From NCBI RefSeq assembly GCF_900115265.1, contig NZ_FOVU01000006.1, positions 124,001 to 188,000 on the forward strand: DNA of 64,000 nt. The letters are read 5' to 3'. This document shows, piece by piece, positions 8,362-16,650 of this stretch. The notes beneath the pieces were generated by a model. The model did not search any database. It saw nothing but the letters and a program-made list of their open reading frames with translations, and was not told the DNA's origin. The DNA is from Bradyrhizobium sp. Ghvi. Its GTDB lineage: Bacteria > Pseudomonadota > Alphaproteobacteria > Rhizobiales > Xanthobacteraceae. The number at the start of each line of letters is the position of its first letter. Positions within the stretch are counted from its first letter, which is position 1. A program made the translations under genes and the position numbers.

Positions 8362-8799
8362 TCAGCCTCCGAAAACGCGCTTCAGGGCATCGAACCCGCC
8401 CTGGAAGACGCCGCCGCCGATATTGCCGACGAGCTCGGCCTCGCGTTCCGGCGCGCAGTCGAACTCGGCGGTCCATTCGACAAAGGTCTGGTCGCCGTCG
8501 GTGACGGGCGTGAGCCGCAGGGTCGCGACGTAGTTCTCGACGCCCATCGGCGATTCCAGGATCGAGTAGGTGCAGAACATGTCGTAGTCGGAGAGGCCGA
8601 GCAGCTTCTCGCGCATGCGGTCGCCGTTGCGCAGGCGAAAATCGCGCACGCATCCGATCTTATCCGAGGGCTCGCCGCCCTCGATCCGGCTCTCGGCGAT
8701 GGCCGGATGCCAGTTCGGCAGTCCGTTGAAGTCGCGCACGCGTGCCCAGACGCGGTCGTTGCGCGCATTGACGACGGTAGAGACGTAGACGCGGGCCAT
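8362..8799 (-). CDS. CoxG-like SRPBCC protein, copy 1
   Basis: The 145-residue protein has the SRPBCC lipid/ligand-binding fold typical of polyketide cyclase/CoxG proteins, with NWHPAIAESRIEGG near residue 30 and VTDGDQTFVEW in the second half. It lies between the flotillin-like gene and copy 2. The ATG is preceded by GAGG and sits 11 bases after the flotillin stop. Two tandem CoxG-like genes directly upstream of the hydroxylase subunits look like a local duplication that diverged. No membrane helix or signal peptide is seen. The role as an accessory factor of the hydroxylase is inferred from gene order. Confidence 0.8.
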   Translation of the reverse strand: MARVYVSTVVNARNDRVWARVRDFNGLPNWHPAIAESRIEGGEPSDKIGCVRDFRLRNGDRMREKLLGLSDYDMFCTYSILESPMGVENYVATLRLTPVTDGDQTFVEWTAEFDCAPEREAELVGNIGGGVFQGGFDALKRVFGG

Positions 8800-8810
8800 G
8801 GGGTCAGACC

Positions 8811-11711
8811 TCAGCTCTTCTTCCGCGGACCGCGCTCGGCCGGCGGTTCACCGCCACCTTCTGTCGTGGGTGGCGCTGCCGCCGGCTTGTCGCCGCTGCC
8901 CTTGCGTGCGGAATCCTTGATGCCCTGCATGTCCCGCGCCTCGCGGATCAGTCCCGGCATCTTGGCGAGGCTGCCGCCCTCGACGCCAATATCCGACAGG
9001 ATGGAGTCGATCAGCGGCGCCTGGACGCGGTAGCGCAGCGCGGAGTCGATCACCTCGTCGGTGGCGCTGCGGCCGCCATTGCCGCCATTGCCGTTGCCGT
9101 TGAGGCCGTCGACCTGGAGGATGCGGATGCCTTCGATCTTCTCCATCGGTTTGACGCTCTCGCGCACGATGCCCTCGATGCGGTCGAGCAGTTTTCTGCG
9201 GAACAGCGAGTAGCGCGCCTGGTCGGTGAGCACGTTCTCGGCCTCGTTGAGCATCCGCTGCGCCTCGGCCTCGACCGCGGCGCGGACACGCTCGGCTTCG
9301 GCGGCGATCCGCGTCTCCTCTGCCTGCTTCTCCGCGAGAAGCACCTCGACCGTCTTGCGGCGTTTTGCGATCTCGCTCTCGCGGGCGGTGACGACGCGCT
9401 CGGCCGCTTCGGTCGCGCGCATGCGGGCCTCTTCGGCCGCGGCACGCGCTGCTGACTCTTCGAGCGACTTCTGATGAATGGCAATCGCCTTCTCCATCAG
9501 GACGGTCTCGACCTCCTTCTCGCGATTGACCTCCAATTTGCGCAGCTCGCGCTCGCGGCCGATCCGGGCCTCGTCGAGGCCGCGATCGGAAGCGATGCGG
9601 GCGCGTTCGACCTCCTCGCGGGAGGCGATCTCGGCCTCCTGCAGCGACTGGACGCGTGCGACCTCGAGCTGCTCGATCGCGCGCCGCCGTTCCAGGCGCG
9701 CGGCTTCCAGCGCCTGCTCGCGCGAGACATCGGTGGTCTCGACCTCCTTGCGGGCGACGATCTCGGCCTGCCGCACCTGTCGGTCCGCATCGATCCGCTC
9801 GGACTTCTTCGCCGAGAGGGCGATGACGCGGTCCTCGTCCGCGATCTCGATCGCTTTCTTCTGCTCGATGTTGAGCACCTCACGCTTCTTGGACGAGTTG
9901 ATCCGCTCGGCCTCCAGCGCGAGATCGACGGTAATGCGCTGGCGCTCGATCGCGTCGCGCCGCTTCAGCTCGGCCGCCTCGAGAATGCCGGTCCGTTCGA
10001 TTTCCAGTGAACGCGTGTCGCGTTCGGCCTGGATCCGCTCGGCGGCGACCGCCTTCTCCTGGGCGATGCGGGCTGCTTCGATGGCCTCGCGGGAGGCGAT
10101 GTCGGCTTCCTCGACGGCGCGGTTGCGGGCGATCTCGAGCGAGCGCACGCGCTCTTCCTGCGCGATGCGGCTGGCCTCGGTGGTCTCGCGCGCGGCAATG
10201 CCGGCGACATCGAGCGCCTGATTGCGCTCGATTTCCAGCTGCCGCGTGTTCTGTTCGGCGGCGATGCGCTCGGCGGCGAGGGTGCGTTCGCGGCCGATGC
10301 GGGCGGCTTCGACCGCGCGCTGCGCCTCGATTTCGGCCTCCTGGATGGTGCGCACCTGCTGGATCTCCAGCGCGCGGGTGCGCTCGTCGGAGGAGATGCG
10401 CTCGACATTGACGATCAATGTTTGGGCGATGCGCGCCTTTTCGGTGGCCTCACGCGCGGCAATCTCGGCTTCGTCCACGGCTCGCGTGCGCTCGATCTCG
10501 CGTCGCCGCGTTTCCTCCTCGTTGGCGATGCGGGCATCGGTGACGACGCGGTCCTGCTGGATGCGGGCCTTCTCGATGGCTTCGCGCGCCGCGATTTCGG
10601 CTTCCTCGACGGTGCGCATCCGCTCGATCTCGCGCTGACGGACCTCGCGCTCGGAGGCGATGCGGGTCGTGTCGATCGAGCGCTGGTTGGCAATCCTTGT
10701 CTTCTCGATCTCCTCGCGCGCCAGCAGCTCCTTCTCCTCGATGGTGCGGGTGCGCTCGATCTCCTTCTGGCGCGTCTCGCGCTCGGAGGCGATGCGGGCT
10801 TCTGCAATGGCTTGGTCGTTGGCGATGCGGGCACGCTCGATGGCTTCGCGCGCGGAAATCTGCGCCTGCTCGGCCTCGGTCTCGCGCAGGGCCCGTTCGC
10901 GGGCGACTTCCGTGCGCTGCAGCGCGCGGCGCATCTCGATATCGCGTTCCTGCTCGAGGCGCGCTGTCTCGCTTTCGCGCTCGATCTGGAGAGCCTGCCG
11001 CTCGGCTTCGAGATTGCGGGTGCGGATCTTGATCATCGAGTCCTGCTCGATGTCGTTGCGCAGCTTGCGCCTTTGTTCGATATCCTCCATCAGCCGGGTC
11101 AGGCCTTCGGCGTCGAAGCGGTTCGAAGGATTGAAGAATTCGAGGTCGGTCTGGTCGAGATCGGTGATGGCGACGGATTCGAGTTCGAGGCCGTTCTGGG
11201 CGAGGGCTTCCGCCGCATTGGTCTTGACCCGGGCGACATAATCGCCGCGGCGCTCATGCATCTCCTCCATGGTCATTTCGGAGGCGACGGAGCGGATCGC
11301 GGAAATGAACTTGCCTGCGAGCAACGTGTGGAGCTGTTCCGGCTCCATGGTGCGGCGCCCGAGCGTTGCAGCTGCAATCGAGACGGCTTCGCGGGTGGGC
11401 TGCACGCGGACGTAGAAGTCGGCCTCGATGTCGACGCGCATGCGGTCGCGGGTGATGACGGCATCCTGCCGCGACCGTACGATGCCCATGGGCAGCACGT
11501 TCATATTCACGGGCGTGTAGGCGTGGATGAAGGGCAGCACGAAGGCGCCGCCGTTGATCACCACGCGCTCGCCGAGGAAACCGGTCCGGACGAACGACAC
11601 CTCCTTCGAGGAACGTTGATAGAGCCAGTTGACGATATAGACGCCAACCACGATCACGATAACAGCGACGATCAGCCAGAGGATGAGCTCGCCGACCAGG
11701 ATCCCTGACAT
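8811..11711 (-). CDS. Giant flotillin-like SPFH protein with expanded coiled coil
   Basis: The 966-residue protein starts with one hydrophobic helix (residues about 8-30), followed by an SPFH/band-7 domain (about 36-200). A charged coiled coil runs from about residue 210 to 835. A glycine/asparagine-rich patch (NGNGGNGG) and a Pro/Lys-rich C-terminus end it. Typical flotillins are about 430-550 residues; the excess is a repeat array in the coiled coil, listed separately. Flotillins organise membrane microdomains at the cytoplasmic face. Here the gene is embedded between the transporter/Tm-1-like genes and the CoxG/Mo-hydroxylase genes. This suggests that the catabolic complex is scaffolded at the membrane (inference). 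The ATG follows GGGAGGG. Confidence 0.88.
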   Translation of the reverse strand: MSGILVGELILWLIVAVIVIVVGVYIVNWLYQRSSKEVSFVRTGFLGERVVINGGAFVLPFIHAYTPVNMNVLPMGIVRSRQDAVITRDRMRVDIEADFYVRVQPTREAVSIAAATLGRRTMEPEQLHTLLAGKFISAIRSVASEMTMEEMHERRGDYVARVKTNAAEALAQNGLELESVAITDLDQTDLEFFNPSNRFDAEGLTRLMEDIEQRRKLRNDIEQDSMIKIRTRNLEAERQALQIERESETARLEQERDIEMRRALQRTEVARERALRETEAEQAQISAREAIERARIANDQAIAEARIASERETRQKEIERTRTIEEKELLAREEIEKTRIANQRSIDTTRIASEREVRQREIERMRTVEEAEIAAREAIEKARIQQDRVVTDARIANEEETRRREIERTRAVDEAEIAAREATEKARIAQTLIVNVERISSDERTRALEIQQVRTIQEAEIEAQRAVEAARIGRERTLAAERIAAEQNTRQLEIERNQALDVAGIAARETTEASRIAQEERVRSLEIARNRAVEEADIASREAIEAARIAQEKAVAAERIQAERDTRSLEIERTGILEAAELKRRDAIERQRITVDLALEAERINSSKKREVLNIEQKKAIEIADEDRVIALSAKKSERIDADRQVRQAEIVARKEVETTDVSREQALEAARLERRRAIEQLEVARVQSLQEAEIASREEVERARIASDRGLDEARIGRERELRKLEVNREKEVETVLMEKAIAIHQKSLEESAARAAAEEARMRATEAAERVVTARESEIAKRRKTVEVLLAEKQAEETRIAAEAERVRAAVEAEAQRMLNEAENVLTDQARYSLFRRKLLDRIEGIVRESVKPMEKIEGIRILQVDGLNGNGNGGNGGRSATDEVIDSALRYRVQAPLIDSILSDIGVEGGSLAKMPGLIREARDMQGIKDSARKGSGDKPAAAPPTTEGGGEPPAERGPRKKS
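9945..10835 (-). repeat. Seven protein-coding repeats of 44/33 residues (hendecad array)
   Basis: Residues 293-589 of the flotillin-like protein break into consecutive units of 44, 44, 44, 44, 44, 33 and 44 residues. Each unit starts near [KRA]xRIA and ends near AREAIE, with EIERTR in the middle. The short unit is missing exactly 11 residues. Since 44 is four times 11 and 33 is three times 11, the array has an 11-residue (hendecad) period, which favours a straight or slightly right-handed coiled coil rather than a normal heptad coil. The coding sequence of the units is similar but clearly diverged. Flanking regions (residues 255-292 and 590-740) look like more degenerate units. Confidence 0.88.
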
Positions 11712-11739
11712 GTGTTTCCCTCCCTCGATCTTTCAGGCG

Positions 11740-12573
11740 TTATGGCGCGCCGATCGCCTTGAATTTGCGGACCTGCTCCGTCAAAGCGCGCTCCACCGGC
11801 AGTCGCTCCATCGAGGAGGCGCCGTAAAAGCCGTGGCAGTAACGGGTGTTCTTCATGATGAAATCTGCGTCCGCGGGGTCGGCGATCGGGCCGCCATGAG
11901 CGAGCACCAGGATGTCCGGATTGACGCTGAGTGCGGCCGAGGCCCAGGTGTCGATACGCGCGGGGCAATCCGTCAGCTTGGGCGCGGTCTGCGCGCCGAT
12001 CGTGCCGCCGGTTGTGAGCCCGAGATGACAGACGATGATGTCGGCGCCGGCGATCGCCATCGCGGCGGCTTCCTTTTCGCTGAAGACGTAAGGAGTCGTC
12101 AGGAGGTCTTTCTCGCGTGCCTTGGCGATCATGTCGATCTCCAGCGCATAGGACATGCCGGTCTCTTCGAGATTGGCGCGGAAGACACCGTCGATCAGCC
12201 CGACGGTCGGAAAGTTCTGCACGCCGGCGAAGCCGAGCGCCTTGAGCTGGTCGAGGAACACGTCCATGTCGCGGAACGGATCGGTGCCGTTGACGCCGGC
12301 GAGCACCGGCGTCTTGCTGACCACCGGCAGCACTTCGCCGGCCATCTCCAGCACGATGGCATTGGCGTCGCCATACGGCATCAACCCTGCGAGCGAGCCG
12401 CGCCCGGCCATGCGGTAACGCCCGGAATTGTAGATGACGATGAGATCGACGCCACCGGCTTCCTCGCATTTGGCCGACAGGCCGGTGCCGGCGCCGCCGC
12501 CGACGATGGGCTCGCCGCGCTTCGCCATCTCACGAAACCGTTTCAACAAGGCTGCGCGTTCAAACCGGGCCAT
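11740..12573 (-). CDS. Phosphoenolpyruvate-hydrolase-family TIM-barrel protein
   Basis: The 277-residue protein matches the TIM-barrel family annotated as phosphoenolpyruvate hydrolase or TIM-barrel signal transduction protein (PF09370 type). Segments include IVGGGAGTGLSAK near the N-terminus, GVQNFPTVGLIDG in the middle and VLAHGGPI near the C-terminus. In plants the antiviral protein Tm-1 joins this domain to a UPF0261 domain. In bacteria the two are usually separate neighbours, as here: this gene starts three bases after the UPF0261-containing fusion gene ends. The biochemical role in catabolism is not established. The ATG follows GCGAGG. Confidence 0.85.
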   Translation of the reverse strand: MARFERAALLKRFREMAKRGEPIVGGGAGTGLSAKCEEAGGVDLIVIYNSGRYRMAGRGSLAGLMPYGDANAIVLEMAGEVLPVVSKTPVLAGVNGTDPFRDMDVFLDQLKALGFAGVQNFPTVGLIDGVFRANLEETGMSYALEIDMIAKAREKDLLTTPYVFSEKEAAAMAIAGADIIVCHLGLTTGGTIGAQTAPKLTDCPARIDTWASAALSVNPDILVLAHGGPIADPADADFIMKNTRYCHGFYGASSMERLPVERALTEQVRKFKAIGAP

Positions 12574-12576
12574 CTA

Positions 12577-14793
12577 TCACCTCGCTAATCTCCGGCGCGC
12601 CCCGGCACGGCCGAACAGCGTTCGGAATGCACTCACGATGGTCGAGGCGAACTCGGGATCGTTGATGTTTTGCTTGAGGCGGATCAGTTGCCGGTTGCCG
12701 GTCTGCCGCACGGTGCGCTCCAGCGCGCGGAACAGGGCGGCATCGGCTTCCGGATCCCAGAATGGCTGGCCGCGCGCATCGAGCGCGGAGACGCCGCCCT
12801 CGGGCAGGAAGAAGCGCACCGGGCCGTCCATCTGGTTGAGCCGCTCGCCGATCCAGCGCCCGATACGCTCGTTCTCCCCCACTGTCGTCCGCATCAACGT
12901 CACCTGCGGATTGTGAACGTGGAATTTGCGGCCGCGGTAGCGCTCGGGGATGGTGTCGGGTGCGCCGAAATTGACCATGTCGAGCGCGCCGACCGAGCCG
13001 ACATAGGGCACGCGGGTGCGGATAACGGCGCCGAAGCGGTCTTCGGTGGCGGGGAACACGCCGCCCATCAAGAGGTCGCAGATTTCCGTCGTGGTGAGAT
13101 CGATGATTCCGGCGAGCTGGCCGGACTCCACCAGCTTTTCCATCGAGCGGCCGCCGACACCGGTAGCGTGGAAGACGAGACACTCGAAGTCGTCGCGCAA
13201 GTCGGCGGCAATCCTCTGCACCGACGGCGTGGTGACGCCGAACATGGTGATGCCGACCGACGGCAGGGCGGCGCTCGCACTTCGCTCGCTGGTCTCACGC
13301 TGATCGAGTCGCGCCTTGACCATGCCGGCGATCGCATGGGCGCCATTCGACAGCACGGCGCGCGAGATCGAATTGAGACCCTGCACGTCGGTGACCGAAT
13401 ACATCATGGTGATATCGGCAGGACCGACATAGGGCCCGACGTCGCCCGAGGCGACCGAGGAGATGATCAGTTTTGGCACGCCGACCGGAAGGGCGCGCAT
13501 GGCCGGCGCGACCAGCGATGCCGCGCCCGAGCCGCCCGCCGAGATCACGCCGGCGATATTGCCCTGGCGCTTGGTCCAGTTCGCGAACGCATCCGCCATC
13601 GCCGTCACCGCAACACCGCGGTCCGGGCCGAACACGGCAGAGCCGCCGCGGCCGTGATTCAGCGCGATCTCCTGGGCCGAGACATCGCATGTGGCCTGCT
13701 TGCCGCTGGTGGAGACGTCCACCAGCCGCGTGCGCAGGCCGGTCTCGGCGACGATATCTCTGATAAAGCGCAGCTCGCTGCCCTTGGTGTCGAGCGTGCC
13801 GACGACCAGCACGACCGGCGGTCCTGATGTCTGCGCCGTCGCCGGCTCCCGCTTGCGCCGCGCCGTCTCGTCGAGGCGCGCGACCTGCGTCGAGAGCGTG
13901 CGAGCCGCCGCCTCGATGCGTCCGATCGGGACCGGCTGCGACCAGCGGGTCGGCGGCACAGGGTTGGAGATGTAGATGCGGATCGGGCCGCCAGCGCGTG
14001 ACGGCTGCGGGGCGGGCTTGGTTTCGCCGTTATTGGCGGGCGCATCGATCTCGGGCTCGAGCTCGGCATGAAGCCCGACGCCGAGCAGCCGCTGCTGCAG
14101 CTCGCGGTCGGCGGCCAGCCGCACGGAGTCGATGATGCGGTTGATGCGACCGTTGACCATGATCGCGACATTGCGCGAGATCGCAGTGGCGACGCCAATG
14201 TTCTGCTCGATCACGAGCACGGACATGTCGCCGTCCTCGCCGAGCTGGATCAGCATCTCCTCGACCTGGGCGACGATGACGGGCGCAAGTCCCTCGGTCG
14301 GCTCGTCCATGATCAGCAGATGCGGATTGGTCAGCAGCGCGCGCGAGATCGCGAGCATCTGCTGCTCGCCGCCGGAGAGCTGGCCGCCGCCGTGATCCCG
14401 CCGCTCGGCGAGCCGCGGAAAGGTGTCGTAGATGCGCTCGACCGTCCAGGCGCCAGCGCGTATGCCGCCGGCCAGCCGCAGATGTTCGTCGACGCTGAGC
14501 GAGCGCCAGAGCCGGCGGCCCTGCGGCACATAGCCGACGCCGAGGCGCGCTATCTGGGCCGGCGGTCGCCGGGTGATGTCCTCGCCGCGCACGCGGATCG
14601 AGCCCCCGCTGACGGGCACCAGGCCCATGATCGCCTTGCACAGCGTGGTCTTGCCCATGCCGTTGCGGCCGACGACGGAGAACACGCCGGTATCGAGCGA
14701 GAGATCGACGCCCTGCAGCGCGTGCGAATGGCCGTAATAAACGTCGAGACCCCGGACCTCGAGTGCTGCAGGGGAGCGGCGGACCTCACTCAT
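12577..14793 (-). CDS. ABC ATPase (LivF type) fused to Tm-1-like/UPF0261 domain
   Basis: The 738-residue protein has two parts. Residues about 10-240 are a LivF-type ATPase with Walker A GRNGMGKTT (42-50), signature LSGGEQQ (139-145) and Walker B LLIMDEP (159-165). After a linker rich in Pro, Ala and Arg (about 245-325), residues 326-738 form a complete UPF0261/Tm-1-like nucleotide-binding domain starting VVLVVGTLDTKGSE. No stop or frameshift separates them. The gene overlaps the LivG gene by eight bases. Its downstream neighbour encodes the TIM-barrel partner of UPF0261. The ATPase part would energise uptake by the LivHM permeases. Why it should carry the UPF0261 domain is unknown. Confidence 0.9.
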   Translation of the reverse strand: MSEVRRSPAALEVRGLDVYYGHSHALQGVDLSLDTGVFSVVGRNGMGKTTLCKAIMGLVPVSGGSIRVRGEDITRRPPAQIARLGVGYVPQGRRLWRSLSVDEHLRLAGGIRAGAWTVERIYDTFPRLAERRDHGGGQLSGGEQQMLAISRALLTNPHLLIMDEPTEGLAPVIVAQVEEMLIQLGEDGDMSVLVIEQNIGVATAISRNVAIMVNGRINRIIDSVRLAADRELQQRLLGVGLHAELEPEIDAPANNGETKPAPQPSRAGGPIRIYISNPVPPTRWSQPVPIGRIEAAARTLSTQVARLDETARRKREPATAQTSGPPVVLVVGTLDTKGSELRFIRDIVAETGLRTRLVDVSTSGKQATCDVSAQEIALNHGRGGSAVFGPDRGVAVTAMADAFANWTKRQGNIAGVISAGGSGAASLVAPAMRALPVGVPKLIISSVASGDVGPYVGPADITMMYSVTDVQGLNSISRAVLSNGAHAIAGMVKARLDQRETSERSASAALPSVGITMFGVTTPSVQRIAADLRDDFECLVFHATGVGGRSMEKLVESGQLAGIIDLTTTEICDLLMGGVFPATEDRFGAVIRTRVPYVGSVGALDMVNFGAPDTIPERYRGRKFHVHNPQVTLMRTTVGENERIGRWIGERLNQMDGPVRFFLPEGGVSALDARGQPFWDPEADAALFRALERTVRQTGNRQLIRLKQNINDPEFASTIVSAFRTLFGRAGARRRLAR

Positions 14794-15568
14794 GGCCGCC
14801 TCCGAGATAGAGTTCCTGCACCTCGGGGTCGGACTGGATCTCTTCCGGCACGCCTTCCTTGAAAATGCGGCCGTTGTGCATCATCGTCACGCTCTCGACG
14901 ACGCGCAGCGCCACGTCCATGTCATGCTCGATGATGATGTAGCCGATATGGGCCGGCAGCGAGGTGAGGATCTCCACCAGCTCGGCCCGTTCGGTCGGCG
15001 AGAGACCGGCGGCCGGCTCGTCGAACAGCACGAAACGCGGGGCACCGGCGAGCGCCAGCGCGATCTCGAGCTGGCGCTGCTGCCCATGCGCAAGCTCGGC
15101 GACGCGCTGGTCCTTCACCCCACCCAGATGCACGGCCTGCACCAGGCTGTCGGCGGCGTGCATCAGCGCATCGTTCTGACCCGGCCGCAGGAAGGAGAAC
15201 CTGCCGCGCGAGACGCCGCGGCAGGCGAGATAGACATTGTCCTGCACGGTGAGGCCGGGAAACAACGCAGAGATCTGATAGGTACGCCTGAGCCCGCGCC
15301 GGATGCGCTCATAAGGCGGGAAGTGCGTGACGTCCTCGCCGAAAAAGCGGATCGTGCCTGAGGTCGGCGGGAAGTCGCCGGTGATGCAGTTGAACAGCGT
15401 GGTCTTGCCGGCACCATTGGAGCCGAGCACGGCGCGCCGTTCGCCGGGTCGCACCGTGATGGTGATGTCGGTGAGCGCCGCCAGCGCGCCGAACAGCCGG
15501 GTGACGCCGCGCAGCTCGAGCGCTGCACCGGCACCGACCGCGGAGAGGCGCTGGGCGACGCTATCCAT
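14786..15568 (-). CDS. livG: ABC transporter ATP-binding protein, LivG type
   Basis: The 260-residue ATPase has Walker A GSNGAGKTT (49-57), Walker B FVLFDEP and the H-loop IIIEHDMD. The signature motif is the less usual LAHGQQRQ. I chose the ATG at 15568 because GGAGGG lies eight bases upstream; an upstream GTG at 15583 would include that site. It overlaps the end of livM. Together with the LivF fusion and the two permeases it forms a HAAT-type (branched-chain amino acid family) importer. In this context the substrate is more likely an aromatic or heterocyclic compound than leucine (inference). Confidence 0.9.
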   Translation of the reverse strand: MDSVAQRLSAVGAGAALELRGVTRLFGALAALTDITITVRPGERRAVLGSNGAGKTTLFNCITGDFPPTSGTIRFFGEDVTHFPPYERIRRGLRRTYQISALFPGLTVQDNVYLACRGVSRGRFSFLRPGQNDALMHAADSLVQAVHLGGVKDQRVAELAHGQQRQLEIALALAGAPRFVLFDEPAAGLSPTERAELVEILTSLPAHIGYIIIEHDMDVALRVVESVTMMHNGRIFKEGVPEEIQSDPEVQELYLGGGHE

Positions 15569-16649
15569 GGCTGCGCCCTCCACCCGGGCGATCCGGCTGA
15601 AGACGATGGCTCTGGCGCCAACGCTGCCACAGGCCGATGACGCCGTCCGACGACCAGAACACGATGGCGAGGAAGCCGAGCCCGATCAGCAGGCGAAAGC
15701 GATTGCCGTCGAGCCCGATCTTGACCAGGAAGTCGAGCGCAAATGTCCGCAGGAGTACGAACACCAGCGCGCCGATATACGGACCGACCGGCCGCGTGAT
15801 GCCGCCGACGACGGCAATGATGAGGATATCGATGCAGGCGCCGACGCTGACCGAGCCCGGCGAAATCTGGCGATAGTTCCAGACTTGGAGGACACCCGCG
15901 AGGCCTGCGATGAAGGAGGCGACCGCATAGGCCGCGACGCGATGCGCATTGACGTTGAAGCCGAGCGCGGCCATGCGGCGCGGATTGTCGCGGACGCCCT
16001 GGAGTGCCAGGCCGAACGGTGCACGGGAGATGTAGTCCACCGCGAAGTAGCAGAGCGCGGCGATCGCCAGCACGACATAGTAGAAGGGAATGTCGGCCCG
16101 CCAGTCGACGCCCCAGAAGTGCGGCGTTGCGACATTGTTGATGCCGGTGTGGCCGTTGAAGATCGCCCAGTTCTGGTTGGTGAAGTAGTAGAAGGCCGCG
16201 CCGATCGCGAGCGTGATCATGATGGTGTAGATGCCCTCGGTGCGCACCGCGAGCGCGCCGCCGAGCGTGCCGAAGATCGTCGCCAGCGTCAGCGCCAACG
16301 GCACGGCCAGCCACCACGGCCAGCCCAGGCTGATATTGGCATTGCCGCTGACGCCGAACACCGCGACCATATAGGCGCAGAAGCCCGCAATGGTGAGCTG
16401 CATCAGGCTGACCATGCCGCCATAACCGGCGAGAAACATCAGGCTGAGCGCCATGGTGCCGAGGATCAGCGTGGTCGCAAATATTTCGATCAGAAAGAAG
16501 CCGTTGGCGATCAAGGGCATGATCAGGAGGATGATCGCCACGATCCAGACCGCGGGATTGTCGGCGTCGGGCCAGCTGCGAACGGCCGGCCGCTGCACCG
16601 TCGAGGCGGGGGGGCGGATCTGAATGCGCGCATCGTGGGTGACCGACAT
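15561..16649 (-). CDS. livM: ABC transporter permease, LivM type
   Basis: The 362-residue protein has about nine to ten hydrophobic segments and the LivM-family EAA-like region (FGLALQGVRDNPRRM). It also carries a GG-x-TRPVGPYIGALV segment near the C-terminus. The ATG at 16649 is preferred because GAGG lies seven bases upstream; a TTG at 16664 is possible. It is placed one base after the livH stop and overlaps livG. It forms the translocation channel with LivH in the inner membrane. Confidence 0.9.
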   Translation of the reverse strand: MSVTHDARIQIRPPASTVQRPAVRSWPDADNPAVWIVAIILLIMPLIANGFFLIEIFATTLILGTMALSLMFLAGYGGMVSLMQLTIAGFCAYMVAVFGVSGNANISLGWPWWLAVPLALTLATIFGTLGGALAVRTEGIYTIMITLAIGAAFYYFTNQNWAIFNGHTGINNVATPHFWGVDWRADIPFYYVVLAIAALCYFAVDYISRAPFGLALQGVRDNPRRMAALGFNVNAHRVAAYAVASFIAGLAGVLQVWNYRQISPGSVSVGACIDILIIAVVGGITRPVGPYIGALVFVLLRTFALDFLVKIGLDGNRFRLLIGLGFLAIVFWSSDGVIGLWQRWRQSHRLQPDRPGGGRSHG

Positions 16650-16650
16650 G

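Noticed and set aside
9945..10835. CRISPR-like regular repeats
   Set aside because: The periodicity is 132 or 99 bases, lies inside a coding frame, and the units vary at most positions as protein repeats do. No spacers or cas genes exist in the window.
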